Source of the DNA: Bacillus cereus ATCC 14579
GTDB taxonomy: Bacteria > Bacillota > Bacilli > Bacillales > Bacillaceae_G
Assembly (NCBI RefSeq): GCF_000007825.1
Contig: NC_004722.1
Location: 2,706,501 to 2,770,500, forward strand
Length of the DNA stretch: 64,000 bases
Direction: 5' to 3'
In this document: piece by piece, positions 43,136 through 52,038 of the stretch
How positions within the stretch are numbered: position 1 is the first letter of the stretch
How the letters are laid out: each line of letters starts with the position of its first letter
Made by a program: the position numbers and the translations under genes
Notes under the pieces: generated by a model
Told to the model about the DNA's origin: nothing
Seen by the model: only the letters and a program-made list of their open reading frames with translations
Databases searched by the model: none

Positions 43136-44335
43136 TTATAAAAGAATTGTTATAGGTTCTTCTAAATAATGTTTAATTGTGCGTAAAAATGCAGCTGCTG
43201 GTGCACCGTCTAGTACACGATGATCGAATGTTAAACTTAAAGGTAACATACTACCTTTTTTTAATTTTTTCCCTTTATATACAGGAACATGTTCAATTGC
43301 GCCAATACCTAAAATGCCAGTCTCAGGTGTATTTAATACAGGTGTGAAATATTCAATACCAAAGCTACCTAAATTACTAATTGTAAATGTCGTTCCGTGC
43401 ATATCATCACTACTTAAGCTACCTGCTCGCGCCTTTTGTGCCACATTCTTAATCTCTTTAGACAATTCTACTAAAGATAAATTATTTGCAAAGCGAATAG
43501 CTGGAACGATTAACCCTTTTTCTAATGCGACTGCCATGCCTAAATGCACATGTTCAAATTGATGAATTGCATCATCTATATAAGCGCTGTTCATTTCTTT
43601 ATGCTCTCCAAGTGCTAATACAGCAGCACGCGAGACGAAATCCGTAATGGTTAATTTATTATCATATCTTTTTTGTACAACTTTCGCTATTTCTTTATGT
43701 AAAGCAACTAAATCTGTTACATCTACTTTCATCGTTAACGTTAATTGTGCGCTATTTTGTAAGCTTGCGTGCATACGATTTGCGATCGCTTTACGCATAC
43801 CAGTAACAGGAATCACGTTACTTTCTTCTTGTTCAGATATTTCCGGAACGATTCCTCTTACCTCAAGTGCTTTTAATACATCTGCCTTTGTAATCCTTCC
43901 GCCAGGACCTGTACCAACTAACACCTTGATACCTAAATTTTCAGACTTTGCAATTTTCTTCGCTACAGGTGAAATTTTAATTCTTTGCTTGGCTACTTCT
44001 TTCCCATTTGGTTCTTGATTTTGTACATTTTGTACTTCTATATTAAATGTTTTTTCTTCTACCACATGTGTGCTTTCCTGCATTTCTACTTTTTCATTCG
44101 GTTTACCGATGTAGCAAATTACAGTACCAGGCGGCACCCCTTCATCTTCACTTACAGCTATATCAAGCACCGTACCATCAGCTGGCGCTTCAATTTCCGT
44201 TTCAATTTTTTCTGAATTAATACTAGCAATTAGTTCTCCTTTTGCTACATTATCGCCTGCTTTAATATTCCAGTTCGTAATAATACCTTCTTTCATCGCC
44301 ATACCTAACTTTGGCATTACAACTTCTACAGCCAT
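43136..44335 (-). CDS. acoC: acetoin dehydrogenase E2, dihydrolipoyl acetyltransferase
   Basis: A 399-residue E2 subunit. One lipoyl domain (residues 1-78, lipoylated Lys43 in INSEKIETE), a linker, a peripheral subunit-binding domain (about 120-160, ISPVAKKIAKSENLG and GPGGRITKADVL), and the catalytic acyltransferase domain (about 170-399) ending with the active-site His in LTFDHRVLDGAPAA. It moves the acetyl group from acetoin to CoA and forms the complex core. 27 bases after acoB. Confidence 0.95.
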   Translation of the reverse strand: MAVEVVMPKLGMAMKEGIITNWNIKAGDNVAKGELIASINSEKIETEIEAPADGTVLDIAVSEDEGVPPGTVICYIGKPNEKVEMQESTHVVEEKTFNIEVQNVQNQEPNGKEVAKQRIKISPVAKKIAKSENLGIKVLVGTGPGGRITKADVLKALEVRGIVPEISEQEESNVIPVTGMRKAIANRMHASLQNSAQLTLTMKVDVTDLVALHKEIAKVVQKRYDNKLTITDFVSRAAVLALGEHKEMNSAYIDDAIHQFEHVHLGMAVALEKGLIVPAIRFANNLSLVELSKEIKNVAQKARAGSLSSDDMHGTTFTISNLGSFGIEYFTPVLNTPETGILGIGAIEHVPVYKGKKLKKGSMLPLSLTFDHRVLDGAPAAAFLRTIKHYLEEPITILL

Positions 44336-44362
44336 ACTGCTCTCTCCCTTCTCATCGTTCCA

Positions 44363-45397
44363 TTACACATGTAATAAAGATTGGTCTCCGATCATTTCTG
44401 ATATAGTTTCAATTACTTTTTCTGGCGTTGGCAAATACAACTTTTCAAGTGGTGGCGAAAACGGAACAGGTGTATGTGGTGCTGTAATTCGTTTAATAGG
44501 TGCATCTAGCAAATCAAATCCTTTATCCGCTACAATTGCCGCGATATCTGTTGCGATACTACATCTTGGGTTTGCTTCGTCAATGACGATAAGACGATTT
44601 GTTTTTTCAACAGATGCTAAAATCGTATCTTCATCAAGTGGTGATAAAGATCGTGGATCGATTACTTCTACTTCAAGCCCCTTTTTCGATAATTGCTCAG
44701 CAGCTGCAAGCGCCGTATGAACTTGTTTTCCAATTGCGACGATTGTTACATCAGAACCTTCCCGTTTAATATCGGCTTTCCCTAATGGAATTGTATAGTA
44801 TCCTTCTGGCACTTCACCTTTCATGTTGTAAAGTGTTTTATCTTCAAAGAAGATTACTGGGTCATCGTCTTCAATTGCTGCTAATAATAAGCCTTTTGCA
44901 TCATACGGCGTGGAAGGAACAACAACTTTAATACCTGGTATGCTCGTAAATAATGCGTACAAACTTTGTGAATGCTGAGCTGCTGCACTAAAACCAGCGC
45001 CATGCATCGTACGTACTGTAACAGGTACTTTTGCTTTACCTCCAAACATATAACGGAATTTCGCACCTTGGTTTAATACTTGGTCAAGACAACTACCGAT
45101 AAAATCATTAAACATTAACTCAGCTATCGGACGTAACCCAGTTGCAGCAGCTGCCATCGCGGCTCCCATATAACCCGCTTCAGAAATTGGTGTATCCAAT
45201 ATACGATTTCGACCAAACTCTTGTACAAGTCCTTTCGTAACACCAAGAACACCGCCCCATGCTTCATCATCTTGCAAATGATCAACTTGTGCACCACCTG
45301 CAACGTCTTCTCCTATTAAAATTACATTTTCATCACGGCGCATCGATATTTTCATCGCTTCATTAATTGCAGTTGACATACTTACTGTTCTAGTCAT
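44363..45397 (-). CDS. acoB: acetoin dehydrogenase E1 beta subunit
   Basis: A 344-residue transketolase-like beta subunit: VILIGEDVAGGAQ and FGRNRILDTPISEAGYMGAA mark the pyrimidine domain with the cofactor-activating Glu, and TVRTMHGAGF and IDPRSLSPLDEDTI follow. With AcoA it makes the thiamine diphosphate E1 that cleaves acetoin to acetaldehyde and an acetyl unit. GAGGGTG precedes the ATG; 17 bases after acoA. Confidence 0.95.
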   Translation of the reverse strand: MTRTVSMSTAINEAMKISMRRDENVILIGEDVAGGAQVDHLQDDEAWGGVLGVTKGLVQEFGRNRILDTPISEAGYMGAAMAAAATGLRPIAELMFNDFIGSCLDQVLNQGAKFRYMFGGKAKVPVTVRTMHGAGFSAAAQHSQSLYALFTSIPGIKVVVPSTPYDAKGLLLAAIEDDDPVIFFEDKTLYNMKGEVPEGYYTIPLGKADIKREGSDVTIVAIGKQVHTALAAAEQLSKKGLEVEVIDPRSLSPLDEDTILASVEKTNRLIVIDEANPRCSIATDIAAIVADKGFDLLDAPIKRITAPHTPVPFSPPLEKLYLPTPEKVIETISEMIGDQSLLHV

Positions 45398-45414
45398 AAT
45401 TTTTCACCCTCCTC

Positions 45415-46413
45415 TTATTTATAAGAAACATAAACATCTTTTAATAATTCTTCATCATCTGGATACGGACTATTTTCACTAAACTCAATTGATCTTTGTA
45501 CTGCCTCATCTACTGGCTTTTCCATATCCACAAGTTCAGACTCAGTTAATAAAGCTTCATGAATTAAATGCTTACGAAAATTCACAATTGCATCTTTTTC
45601 ATTTAAATGTTCTTCTTTTTCTTCTGATGTTTTATATGTTTGCGCTTCACCTTCGAAATGACCGTAATTACGATATGTCATACATTCAATAATTGTTGGA
45701 CCATCACCATTACGCGCACGTTCCACTGCTTCTGCAGCAGCTTTATATACAGCTAGAAGATCTTTTCCATCTACTTGAACACCTGGAATATTATAAGCTT
45801 TTGCACGATCAGCAATAGAATCACAACTTGAAGCATATTCAAATGTAGTTGCTTCACCGTAACCGTTATTTTCTGCGATAAAAATAACTGGTAACTTCCA
45901 AATCGCCGCTAAATTAACCCCTTCATGAAATGTCCCTTCATTATTTGCTCCGTCACCGAAGAAGCAAACACTTACATCTTTTGTTCCTTTATATTTAGCT
46001 GTTAATGCTGAACCGCAAGCAAGTGGGAAACCGCCGCCTACAATGCCATTCGCACCTAGCATTCCTTTATCTAAATCGGCAATATGCATGGAACCGCCTT
46101 TTCCTTTACATAATCCTGTCGCTTTCCCGAAAAGTTCAGCCATCATACCATTTAAATCACAACCTTTTGCGATACAATGTCCATGACCTCTATGTGTACT
46201 TGTAATACTGTCACTATCCGTTAAGTGGGCACATACACCAACTGCTACTGCTTCTTCACCTGCGTATAAATGAACGAAACCAGGCAAAACGCCTTGCGCG
46301 AACAATTCATGCACCTTATCTTCAAACTTACGAATCTCTAACATTTTTTCGTACATCCAACGAGCTTGTTCTTTCGTAATTTCATTCCCTTTACTTTCAG
46401 TTGTTTTTAACAT
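45415..46413 (-). CDS. acoA: acetoin dehydrogenase E1 alpha subunit
   Basis: A 332-residue alpha subunit with the thiamine diphosphate motif GDGANNEGTFHEGVNLA ending in AENNGYGEA, and STHRGHGHCIAKG, the phosphorylation-loop region of E1 alpha. First gene of acoABCL. The upstream perfect -24/-12 promoter means expression depends on sigma-54 and an activator such as AcoR. GGAGGG precedes the ATG. Confidence 0.95.
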   Translation of the reverse strand: MLKTTESKGNEITKEQARWMYEKMLEIRKFEDKVHELFAQGVLPGFVHLYAGEEAVAVGVCAHLTDSDSITSTHRGHGHCIAKGCDLNGMMAELFGKATGLCKGKGGSMHIADLDKGMLGANGIVGGGFPLACGSALTAKYKGTKDVSVCFFGDGANNEGTFHEGVNLAAIWKLPVIFIAENNGYGEATTFEYASSCDSIADRAKAYNIPGVQVDGKDLLAVYKAAAEAVERARNGDGPTIIECMTYRNYGHFEGEAQTYKTSEEKEEHLNEKDAIVNFRKHLIHEALLTESELVDMEKPVDEAVQRSIEFSENSPYPDDEELLKDVYVSYK

Positions 46414-46449
46414 GTCCAGCCCTCCTATTTTCTTGTTCGTCTTTTATAT

Positions 46450-46465
46450 TGCAAGTACCGTGCCA
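46450..46465 (-). promoter_or_regulatory. sigma-54 promoter of acoABCL
   Basis: On the minus strand TGGCACGGTACTTGCA matches TGGCACG-N4-TTGCA exactly, with GG and GC at -24 and -12. It lies 37 bases before acoA. Confidence 0.88.
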
Positions 46466-46511
46466 AATTCTAATCCTTGCTTTAATAGGTTTTCGCTTTT
46501 CTTTCATAATA

Positions 46512-46555
46512 AAAAGTGGACAAAATGAGACATTTGTCTCGTTTTGTCCACTTTT
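46512..46555 (-). terminator. long palindrome: DinB gene terminator and possible AcoR enhancer
   Basis: Two 21-base arms around a 2-base centre with one mismatch (46526/46541), including GTGGACAAAATGAGACA and its complement. It lies 27 bases past the DinB stop with T residues on the minus strand, and 47 bases upstream of the aco -24 element. Confidence 0.6.
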
Positions 46556-46581
46556 GTTCACCTAATTTGAGAACTATTATC

Positions 46582-47061
46582 TTATTTATTATCAAAGCTC
46601 TGCTGTAATTTTCGGATGTAAATAATTTGCCCAATATGATATGCATTATGAGTTGTTACATTCGCTAACACTTCCCACCATTTTGCAGAAACAGGAAATC
46701 CCACTACATCACTTTCAACCTTTTCTTCATTTATGAGAGTTTGCCATTGTAGCAGTTTTTCTAGTAGTTTTTCCCGTAATTCATCGAAAGTTTGATTATC
46801 TGAAAGCATAAAACTTTTATTATTATCTCCTATAGCGGGTACTGCATTAACATGTGATTCTTTATACCTAGTTTGCCACGTAGAGTTCCAATACAGTAAA
46901 TGTTGTACAATTTCGGCTATACTATTACACTCTTCATTCGGTTTCCAGAAAGCTTCCCTCTCAGATAAATCCTTAACTGCATCTGAAAATGGCATATACC
47001 AACTGGGATCATTCGCATTTGCTAATAACTGATCTGCTAATACATCTTTCACATGGACCAT
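46582..47061 (-). CDS. DinB-like family protein
   Basis: A 159-residue DinB_2-type protein: ECNSIAEIVQHLLYWNSTWQ carries the first metal His, and VTTHNAYHIGQIIYIRKLQ the last two, giving a complete three-His site. Substrate unknown. GAGGG precedes the ATG. Third DinB-like gene of the window; it is not closely similar to the other two. Confidence 0.85.
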   Translation of the reverse strand: MVHVKDVLADQLLANANDPSWYMPFSDAVKDLSEREAFWKPNEECNSIAEIVQHLLYWNSTWQTRYKESHVNAVPAIGDNNKSFMLSDNQTFDELREKLLEKLLQWQTLINEEKVESDVVGFPVSAKWWEVLANVTTHNAYHIGQIIYIRKLQQSFDNK

Positions 47062-47226
47062 TTTTCTTCCCTCATTTCATTATCATATTAATATACACTA
47101 CTCTATATACGCTCATTCCCTATAATCCCCTTTTTTGCATACAAATTGATTTCATACTGAATGTAAGAATAATAGATTTTCTTATCATAACTCGTTATGA
47201 TAAAAGAAAAAGAAAGCTGGCGAAAA

Positions 47227-48072
47227 ATGAATAAAAAAATCGCAATAATTACAGGAGCCTCAAGTGGATTTGGACTATTAACTACACTCGAACTCGCAAA
47301 AAAAAATTATTTAGTTATCGCTACAATGCGAAACCTTGAAAAACAAGTGCGCTTAATATCTCAAGTTACTCAACTTAACTTACAGCAAAATATAAAAGTT
47401 CAACAATTAGATGTAACCGATCAAAATTCTATACATAACTTCCAATTATTTTTAAAAGAAATACAAAAAGTAGACCTTCTTGTTAATAATGCAGGATATG
47501 CAAATGGCGGCTTTGTAGAAGAAATTCCAGTAGAGGAATACCGTAAACAATTTGAAACAAACCTATTTGGAGCTATATCAATTACCCAGCTTGTCTTACC
47601 GTATATGAGAAAACAAAGAAGTGGAAAAATCATTAATATAAGCAGCATTAGCGGTCAAGTTGGATTCCCTGGTTTATCTCCTTATGTATCTTCAAAATAT
47701 GCATTAGAAGGCTGGAGTGAATCGCTTCGCTTAGAAGTAAAACCTTTCGGAATAGATGTTGCTTTAATTGAACCAGGTTCTTATAACACAAACATATGGG
47801 AGGTTGGGAAACAACTAGCTGAAAACCAATCTGATACAACATCTCCTTACAAAGAGTATATGGATAAAATACAAAAACATATTAATAGCGGTAGTAATAC
47901 ATTTGGTAATCCGATAGATGTTGCTAATAAAATTGTTGAAATTGCTGAATCTAAGCGTACAAATTTACGATATCCAATCGGTAAAGGTTTGAAATTTATG
48001 ATTTTTGCGAAGAAGATTCTTCCTTGGAAATTGTGGGAATACCTTGTTTTGAGAAGCTTTAAGAAGATGTAA
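47227..48072 (+). CDS. short-chain dehydrogenase/reductase
   Basis: A 281-residue SDR: cofactor motif TGASSGFG (9-16), NNAG (87-90), catalytic Ser140 in INISSISG and Tyr153/Lys157 in YVSSK. The absence of an Asp after strand 2 (IATMRNLEKQ, with Arg) favours NADP. The substrate is unknown. The frame opens at 47197, but the conserved start of the fold is at ATG 47227. Confidence 0.86.
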   Translation: MNKKIAIITGASSGFGLLTTLELAKKNYLVIATMRNLEKQVRLISQVTQLNLQQNIKVQQLDVTDQNSIHNFQLFLKEIQKVDLLVNNAGYANGGFVEEIPVEEYRKQFETNLFGAISITQLVLPYMRKQRSGKIINISSISGQVGFPGLSPYVSSKYALEGWSESLRLEVKPFGIDVALIEPGSYNTNIWEVGKQLAENQSDTTSPYKEYMDKIQKHINSGSNTFGNPIDVANKIVEIAESKRTNLRYPIGKGLKFMIFAKKILPWKLWEYLVLRSFKKM

Positions 48073-48112
48073 TCAACTTTTTGAAAACTATTTTGAAAGG
48101 GATGCTAATTAA

Positions 48113-48622
48113 ATGTTAGGTTTACCGTATGGGAAAGTGTTTTTAGTGCCGTGGACTGAAGAATGGGAAATTGAGTTTATGAAAGAGAAACAACTCATTG
48201 AGGAACAAATTGGCGAACATATTTTAGCGATACACCATATTGGTAGTACTTCTATTCCATATTTAAGTGCAAAGCCCATTATTGATATAGCAATTGAATT
48301 AGAAAATTATACGGACGGTATACATTGTATTAAAAAGTTAGAACTACTAAACTATAAATATAGAAAAGAAGTATTACCCGAAAGATACTATTTTAATAAA
48401 GGTGAACCAAGAACTCATCAAATTCATATGTATGAACAAGGGAATACATATTTAATAGAACAATTACAATTTCGTGATTACTTAATAGACAATAAAACTG
48501 CACGCATGCAGTATGAACAGTTAAAAATTCAACTTTCACAAGCTAATCCTACTGATAAACATAAGTATGCAGAGGATAAAACTAATTTCATTACATCTAT
48601 ATTAACTAAAATAAATGTTTAA
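48113..48622 (+). CDS. GrpB/UPF0157 family nucleotidyltransferase-like protein
   Basis: A 169-residue GrpB-family protein: VPWTEEWEIEFMKEKQLI, then HHIGSTSIPYLSAKPIIDI, the nucleotidyltransferase-like GS...D stretch, and LIEQLQFRDYLIDN. The biochemical role is unknown. It is 40 bases after the SDR gene and shares its strand, so the two may be cotranscribed. GAAAGGG precedes the ATG. Confidence 0.85.
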   Translation: MLGLPYGKVFLVPWTEEWEIEFMKEKQLIEEQIGEHILAIHHIGSTSIPYLSAKPIIDIAIELENYTDGIHCIKKLELLNYKYRKEVLPERYYFNKGEPRTHQIHMYEQGNTYLIEQLQFRDYLIDNKTARMQYEQLKIQLSQANPTDKHKYAEDKTNFITSILTKINV

Positions 48623-48623
48623 A

Positions 48624-48667
48624 TAAACAAGAAACCATTTAGTAGTAAATGGTTTCTTGTTTATTAG
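48624..48667. terminator. bidirectional terminator after the GrpB gene
   Basis: Perfect 20-base arms (AATAAACAAGAAACCATTTA and complement) around GTAG. Confidence 0.9.
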
Positions 48668-48698
48668 TTATTTCATTATTTGTACTATCAAATTTTTA

Positions 48699-49082
48699 TT
48701 ATACAGCAGGTGGAAAGAAGTAAAATAGTATCGAAGTCATAAAAATAAACGTGAATACCCCAATTACCGAAAATATATATTCTTTCGACTCTCTATCATA
48801 CTTCCATTCCATCAATGCTCTTAAGATTAACGTCCCACCTAAATAAGTAAAAATGACATAAGCAATATTAATACTTTCAAATTTAAAGATAAATATAAAG
48901 CTAGTTATTAAATAAATAAAAAGTAGTCCTATTTCCAATTTTTTATGTAAACTATTTACATGTTTCTTATATCCCCAAAAACCACCCTTGGGCATATTCA
49001 ATTTTTTTCTTAAAAACTTATCGAGAAAATAGATAGCTATACAAAAAACAATAGTTATAATCCAAAAAGTAGAAGCTCCCAT
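48699..49082 (-). CDS. DUF4181 membrane protein
   Basis: A 127-residue protein with four hydrophobic helices and the DUF4181 features FLRKKLNMPKGG after helix 1 and RALMEWKYDRESKEYIFS after helix 3. Function unknown. GTG 49088 overlaps the GGAGGGG site, so ATG 49082 is preferred. It resembles the protein at 49581-49949, and the two bracket a NUDIX gene. Confidence 0.78.
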   Translation of the reverse strand: MGASTFWIITIVFCIAIYFLDKFLRKKLNMPKGGFWGYKKHVNSLHKKLEIGLLFIYLITSFIFIFKFESINIAYVIFTYLGGTLILRALMEWKYDRESKEYIFSVIGVFTFIFMTSILFYFFPPAV

Positions 49083-49105
49083 TTTCACCCCTCCTATTAT
49101 TTCAT

Positions 49106-49543
49106 TTAATTACTTGAAATAAATTGGACTATATTACGGTTATCCCCTTCTAAATAACTTATGATGCCTTCAGGATATGTCAGCTTCTCCTGTAATTCCT
49201 CTAGACTTTTCCAAATTAATATAATATCCTCATGCTCTTTATGCCTTATTTCATTTGTAATGATTTTTTCAACAGTCCCCCAATGTATCAATGTACAATG
49301 ATGACCTTTTTCGTTGTCCCACTCAAAAATCTGTTCATTTACAATTGCTAACTCTTGAACATCAACTTTCAAATCGTACTCTTCTATTAACTCTCGAATT
49401 ATTGCTTCTTTTGACGTTTCACCAAATTCAATAGAGCCACCTGGAAAACGATAAAATGATTCATTTTCATCGCATTGTACAAGTACTTTAGAATGATCTT
49501 CATTTAAAATCATTGCTTCAGCACGTAATTTAGGATTTTTCAT
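49106..49543 (-). CDS. NUDIX hydrolase
   Basis: A 145-residue Nudix protein; the box reads GGSIEFGETSKEAIIRELIE then EYDL, with Tyr-Asp in place of the usual xG. Metal-binding Glu residues are kept. Substrate unknown. GGGGAGAC before ATG 49543 sets the start. It lies between two DUF4181 genes on the same strand. Confidence 0.84.
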   Translation of the reverse strand: MKNPKLRAEAMILNEDHSKVLVQCDENESFYRFPGGSIEFGETSKEAIIRELIEEYDLKVDVQELAIVNEQIFEWDNEKGHHCTLIHWGTVEKIITNEIRHKEHEDIILIWKSLEELQEKLTYPEGIISYLEGDNRNIVQFISSN

Positions 49544-49580
49544 TTTGTCTCCCCATTCATTCCACATATAATTAAATCCA

Positions 49581-49949
49581 CTAGGTATAAAAGAAAAGAT
49601 TAAGCATAATTCCTGTTATTACTAATAGCGGAACCGCTCCTAAAGAAATGACATATTCCCTCGATTCTTTATCAAATTTCCACTCCATAAATGATTGAAG
49701 GCAGTATAAAGTTATTAAAAATAAAATGGGTAAATTACTAATATAAACGGGATTTAAAGTAGCACATATCATCGTAACAATTATATAAGAAATAATAAGA
49801 GCCCTAGTGCCCCATTTATGAAAGTTGTTTACATATTTACTATTCCAGTCTGTTTGTTTCGGTATATTTAGTTTTTTCCTCACTACTTTTTCAAAAACAA
49901 CTAAGGATATAATCCATACTATTAATAAAATTCCTTTAACCCAAAACAG
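49581..49949 (-). CDS. DUF4181 membrane protein, probable CTG start
   Basis: The ATG/GTG/TTG-started part (from GTG 49883) begins at RKKLNIPK, missing helix 1. In frame upstream, the DNA encodes FWVKGILLIVWIISLVVFEK, which lines up with helix 1 of the paralogue at 48699. The only codon well spaced (8 bases) from the strong AAAGGAGG site is CTG 49949, giving 122 residues. Four helices and LQSFMEWKFDKESREYVIS match DUF4181. A CTG start is rare, so the alternative is a lost start codon. Confidence 0.6.
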   Translation of the reverse strand: MFWVKGILLIVWIISLVVFEKVVRKKLNIPKQTDWNSKYVNNFHKWGTRALIISYIIVTMICATLNPVYISNLPILFLITLYCLQSFMEWKFDKESREYVISLGAVPLLVITGIMLNLFFYT

Positions 49950-49963
49950 TGATGTTTCCTCCT

Positions 49964-50788
49964 TTACCTTTTCTCCGGCTGATCACTCGGATACGTAGCA
50001 TGCCTTTTATTTTCTACGTCCCAACTAATAATTGTCGCACTATCACGTCCCAACTGATGATGCACGTGTTCTAAAACATTGTGAATATTTTCTTTAAGTG
50101 TTTTATCATTTCTATTCATAGCATTATACAAATTTACAGGTGTTTCATATCGGCGTTCCCCGCATTCTAATACACCATCTGTCACCATTACAATTCGGTT
50201 CTTTCCAGTACGTAATTCACGAATACCTGATGAATAGCAAGGCACAGGTAAATCAAATGTGTTTACATTTCCAATCCATTCGTAAAAATGACGTTGATTT
50301 AATGCATATTGTCCTAACTTATGTAACTCTTCATGAAATACATACACTAAACAATCACCGATAGAAAGCCACCATATATAATTTTCTTTCCTTACACATA
50401 GTAAGCAAGCTGTTTCACCTTTAATTTTTTTGCACTTTTCCTTTAATGAAGATGACTGAAAAATTGTCAGTATATGATTTTCAATAGATTGAAACACTGT
50501 ATTAATTGATTCATTCAAAATTACTTTTATATTTTCATATTCTTTTTCGATTGTATTTACTACTAAATCAACACTTTTTGCACTATTATGTCCATCTAAT
50601 ATAGCTGCAAATTCCCAATCACCATTTGACCAAACTAACGCACCATATTCGTTCTTTTTTGCTCCGGCACTAATATTCCCACCATATGCACCGAGCACGA
50701 TATCACCATATTGCTTTACCGAAATTTCGTCTAAACACATTTCTCTACTTCCAACCCATGAATGTTGTCTATTATTTGTTGTATGCAT
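49964..50788 (-). CDS. PP2C-like serine/threonine phosphatase domain protein
   Basis: A 274-residue protein of the PP2C/SpoIIE superfamily: metal Asp in AAILDGHNSAKS, then WWLSIGDCLVYVF, MVTDGVLECG and GRDSATIISWD, the four conserved PP2C motifs, with some divergence. It may dephosphorylate proteins or be a pseudoenzyme. Its start lies inside the 3' end of the HIT gene (17-base overlap), so it is likely coupled to it. Confidence 0.8.
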   Translation of the reverse strand: MHTTNNRQHSWVGSREMCLDEISVKQYGDIVLGAYGGNISAGAKKNEYGALVWSNGDWEFAAILDGHNSAKSVDLVVNTIEKEYENIKVILNESINTVFQSIENHILTIFQSSSLKEKCKKIKGETACLLCVRKENYIWWLSIGDCLVYVFHEELHKLGQYALNQRHFYEWIGNVNTFDLPVPCYSSGIRELRTGKNRIVMVTDGVLECGERRYETPVNLYNAMNRNDKTLKENIHNVLEHVHHQLGRDSATIISWDVENKRHATYPSDQPEKR

Positions 50789-51257
50789 ATTCACTCACCA
50801 TATACTCTCGTATTCTTTCGCATAGTTTTTTGATTTTCGCTGCTTCACCATATGGTGCGCCGGTCCATTTCGCTATCTCGGTTGGTGACCAAAACTCTTT
50901 TGGTGTATTTGCATAACGCGGTATGATATGCATATGCATATGTGGTACACCATTCCCTGAAACAAAAGTGTAAATATGCTCTGCACCTTCGCTTTCTTTT
51001 AGCGCTTTACTTACTCTACTTGTTATAAGTCCGAACGCTTTCGCTTCTTCATCTGTTAGTTCAGCGAGGCCAGGTACATGCCTTTTTATATCTATCATTA
51101 CATAACCCAAGTATGTTTCTTCACTATCCCAGTGGACATGTCCAACGTAAAGCAGTTCATCTTCGTAAATAGCTCCACCTGGAACTATAATATTTCCTTT
51201 ATGCTTTTCACAAATAAAACAGTTTAGTTTTACTTGATCGTTCGTTGACATATTCAT
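50772..51257 (-). CDS. HIT family hydrolase
   Basis: A 161-residue histidine-triad protein: NCFICEKHKGN (Zn-like Cys pair with a later His), YVMIDIKRHVPG, and the active triad HMHMHIIPR. HIT proteins hydrolyse nucleotide-phosphoramidate or -phosphodiester bonds. The frame opens at 51323; AAAAGGATGGTG before ATG 51257 suggests this start (ATG 51251 also possible). Confidence 0.83.
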   Translation of the reverse strand: MNMSTNDQVKLNCFICEKHKGNIIVPGGAIYEDELLYVGHVHWDSEETYLGYVMIDIKRHVPGLAELTDEEAKAFGLITSRVSKALKESEGAEHIYTFVSGNGVPHMHMHIIPRYANTPKEFWSPTEIAKWTGAPYGEAAKIKKLCERIREYMVSEYAYNK

Positions 51258-51363
51258 CACCATCCTTTTCATATATAATATCATAAAAAAAGGAAAAACA
51301 GGATTTATATTCCGAAGATTCACTCTTTTGATACAGCAATTTTTGAAATGAATTTAAACCTCA

Positions 51364-51534
51364 TTATTTCTTCAAAAACGCAATCCCAATTACGATCCCA
51401 ATCACAATTCCGATTACTAAATTATTTGTAAAATAACCTTGGAATACACCGATTACAACTCCTATACCAATACCTATTGCCAAAGCATCATTTCTTTTTT
51501 TATTTTTAGCTAAAATTGCATCTCCTCCCATCAT
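51364..51534 (-). CDS. small glycine-rich membrane protein
   Basis: A 56-residue protein: MMGGDAILAKNKKRNDALAI then two Gly/Ile/Val-rich hydrophobic segments (IGIGIGVVIGVFQGYF and LVIGIVIGIVIGIAFLKK). The regular G-x3-G spacing resembles glycine-zipper helices. A GGGAGGAG site lies within the first codons, so the exact start is uncertain (ATG 51534, 51531, or a non-ATG codon after the site). Function unknown. Confidence 0.55.
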   Translation of the reverse strand: MMGGDAILAKNKKRNDALAIGIGIGVVIGVFQGYFTNNLVIGIVIGIVIGIAFLKK

Positions 51535-51748
51535 TTCTCGCTAAACAACATACACTTACTTGAATGTATTAATATATTCACTATCTCACTTGAACATTTC
51601 AAAAAAATGTACTTTAACTTCACATATAATATTTTCCATTTTCTGTACATACTCCTTTTATATTGAAAAATTTTCAAGTAACTATTAATTATACATAGGC
51701 ATTTACTATAAGAAAGCTTCGTAATTTATTGAAGGAGGAACAATTCAA

Positions 51749-51985
51749 ATGTATCCTCATTGGAATCCAAATATAAATCAACAGTATGTTTATTCCCCCC
51801 ATCCCGCAAGGAATACATTGCATCATGATTCACAATATATGATGCATCATATCGCAAGTCTTGAAAGTCAATTAACTAAATTAATCTCATTAATCGAGGA
51901 AAATAATCAATTCATCAAATCAATGGAACAACAACAAAACCAAGTTTGTGCACCAGCTGGAGGTTCTGTTATCGTTCATATGTAA
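51749..51985 (+). CDS. small His/Gln/Asn-rich protein, unknown function
   Basis: A 78-residue protein with an aromatic, His/Pro/Asn-rich first third (YPHWNPNINQQYVYSPHPAR), a coiled-coil-like helix (HIASLESQLTKLISLIEENN) and a short C-terminus with CAPAGG. The composition is reminiscent of spore coat-associated or spore-surface peptides, but I do not recognise it. GAAGGAGGAAC precedes the ATG; a terminator follows. Confidence 0.7.
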   Translation: MYPHWNPNINQQYVYSPHPARNTLHHDSQYMMHHIASLESQLTKLISLIEENNQFIKSMEQQQNQVCAPAGGSVIVHM

Positions 51986-51997
51986 TCTAGATACAAT

Positions 51998-52033
51998 AAA
52001 AAACACACTTTGTATTATAAAAGTGTGTTTTTT
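51998..52033. terminator. bidirectional terminator before the opuAB stop
   Basis: AAAAAACACACTTT and AAAGTGTGTTTTTT form a perfect stem between convergent genes. Confidence 0.85.
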
Positions 52034-52038
52034 GGTCA

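Noticed and set aside
43647..44018. Long open frame antisense to acoC
   Set aside because: A shadow of the well-supported E2 gene; no start signals.
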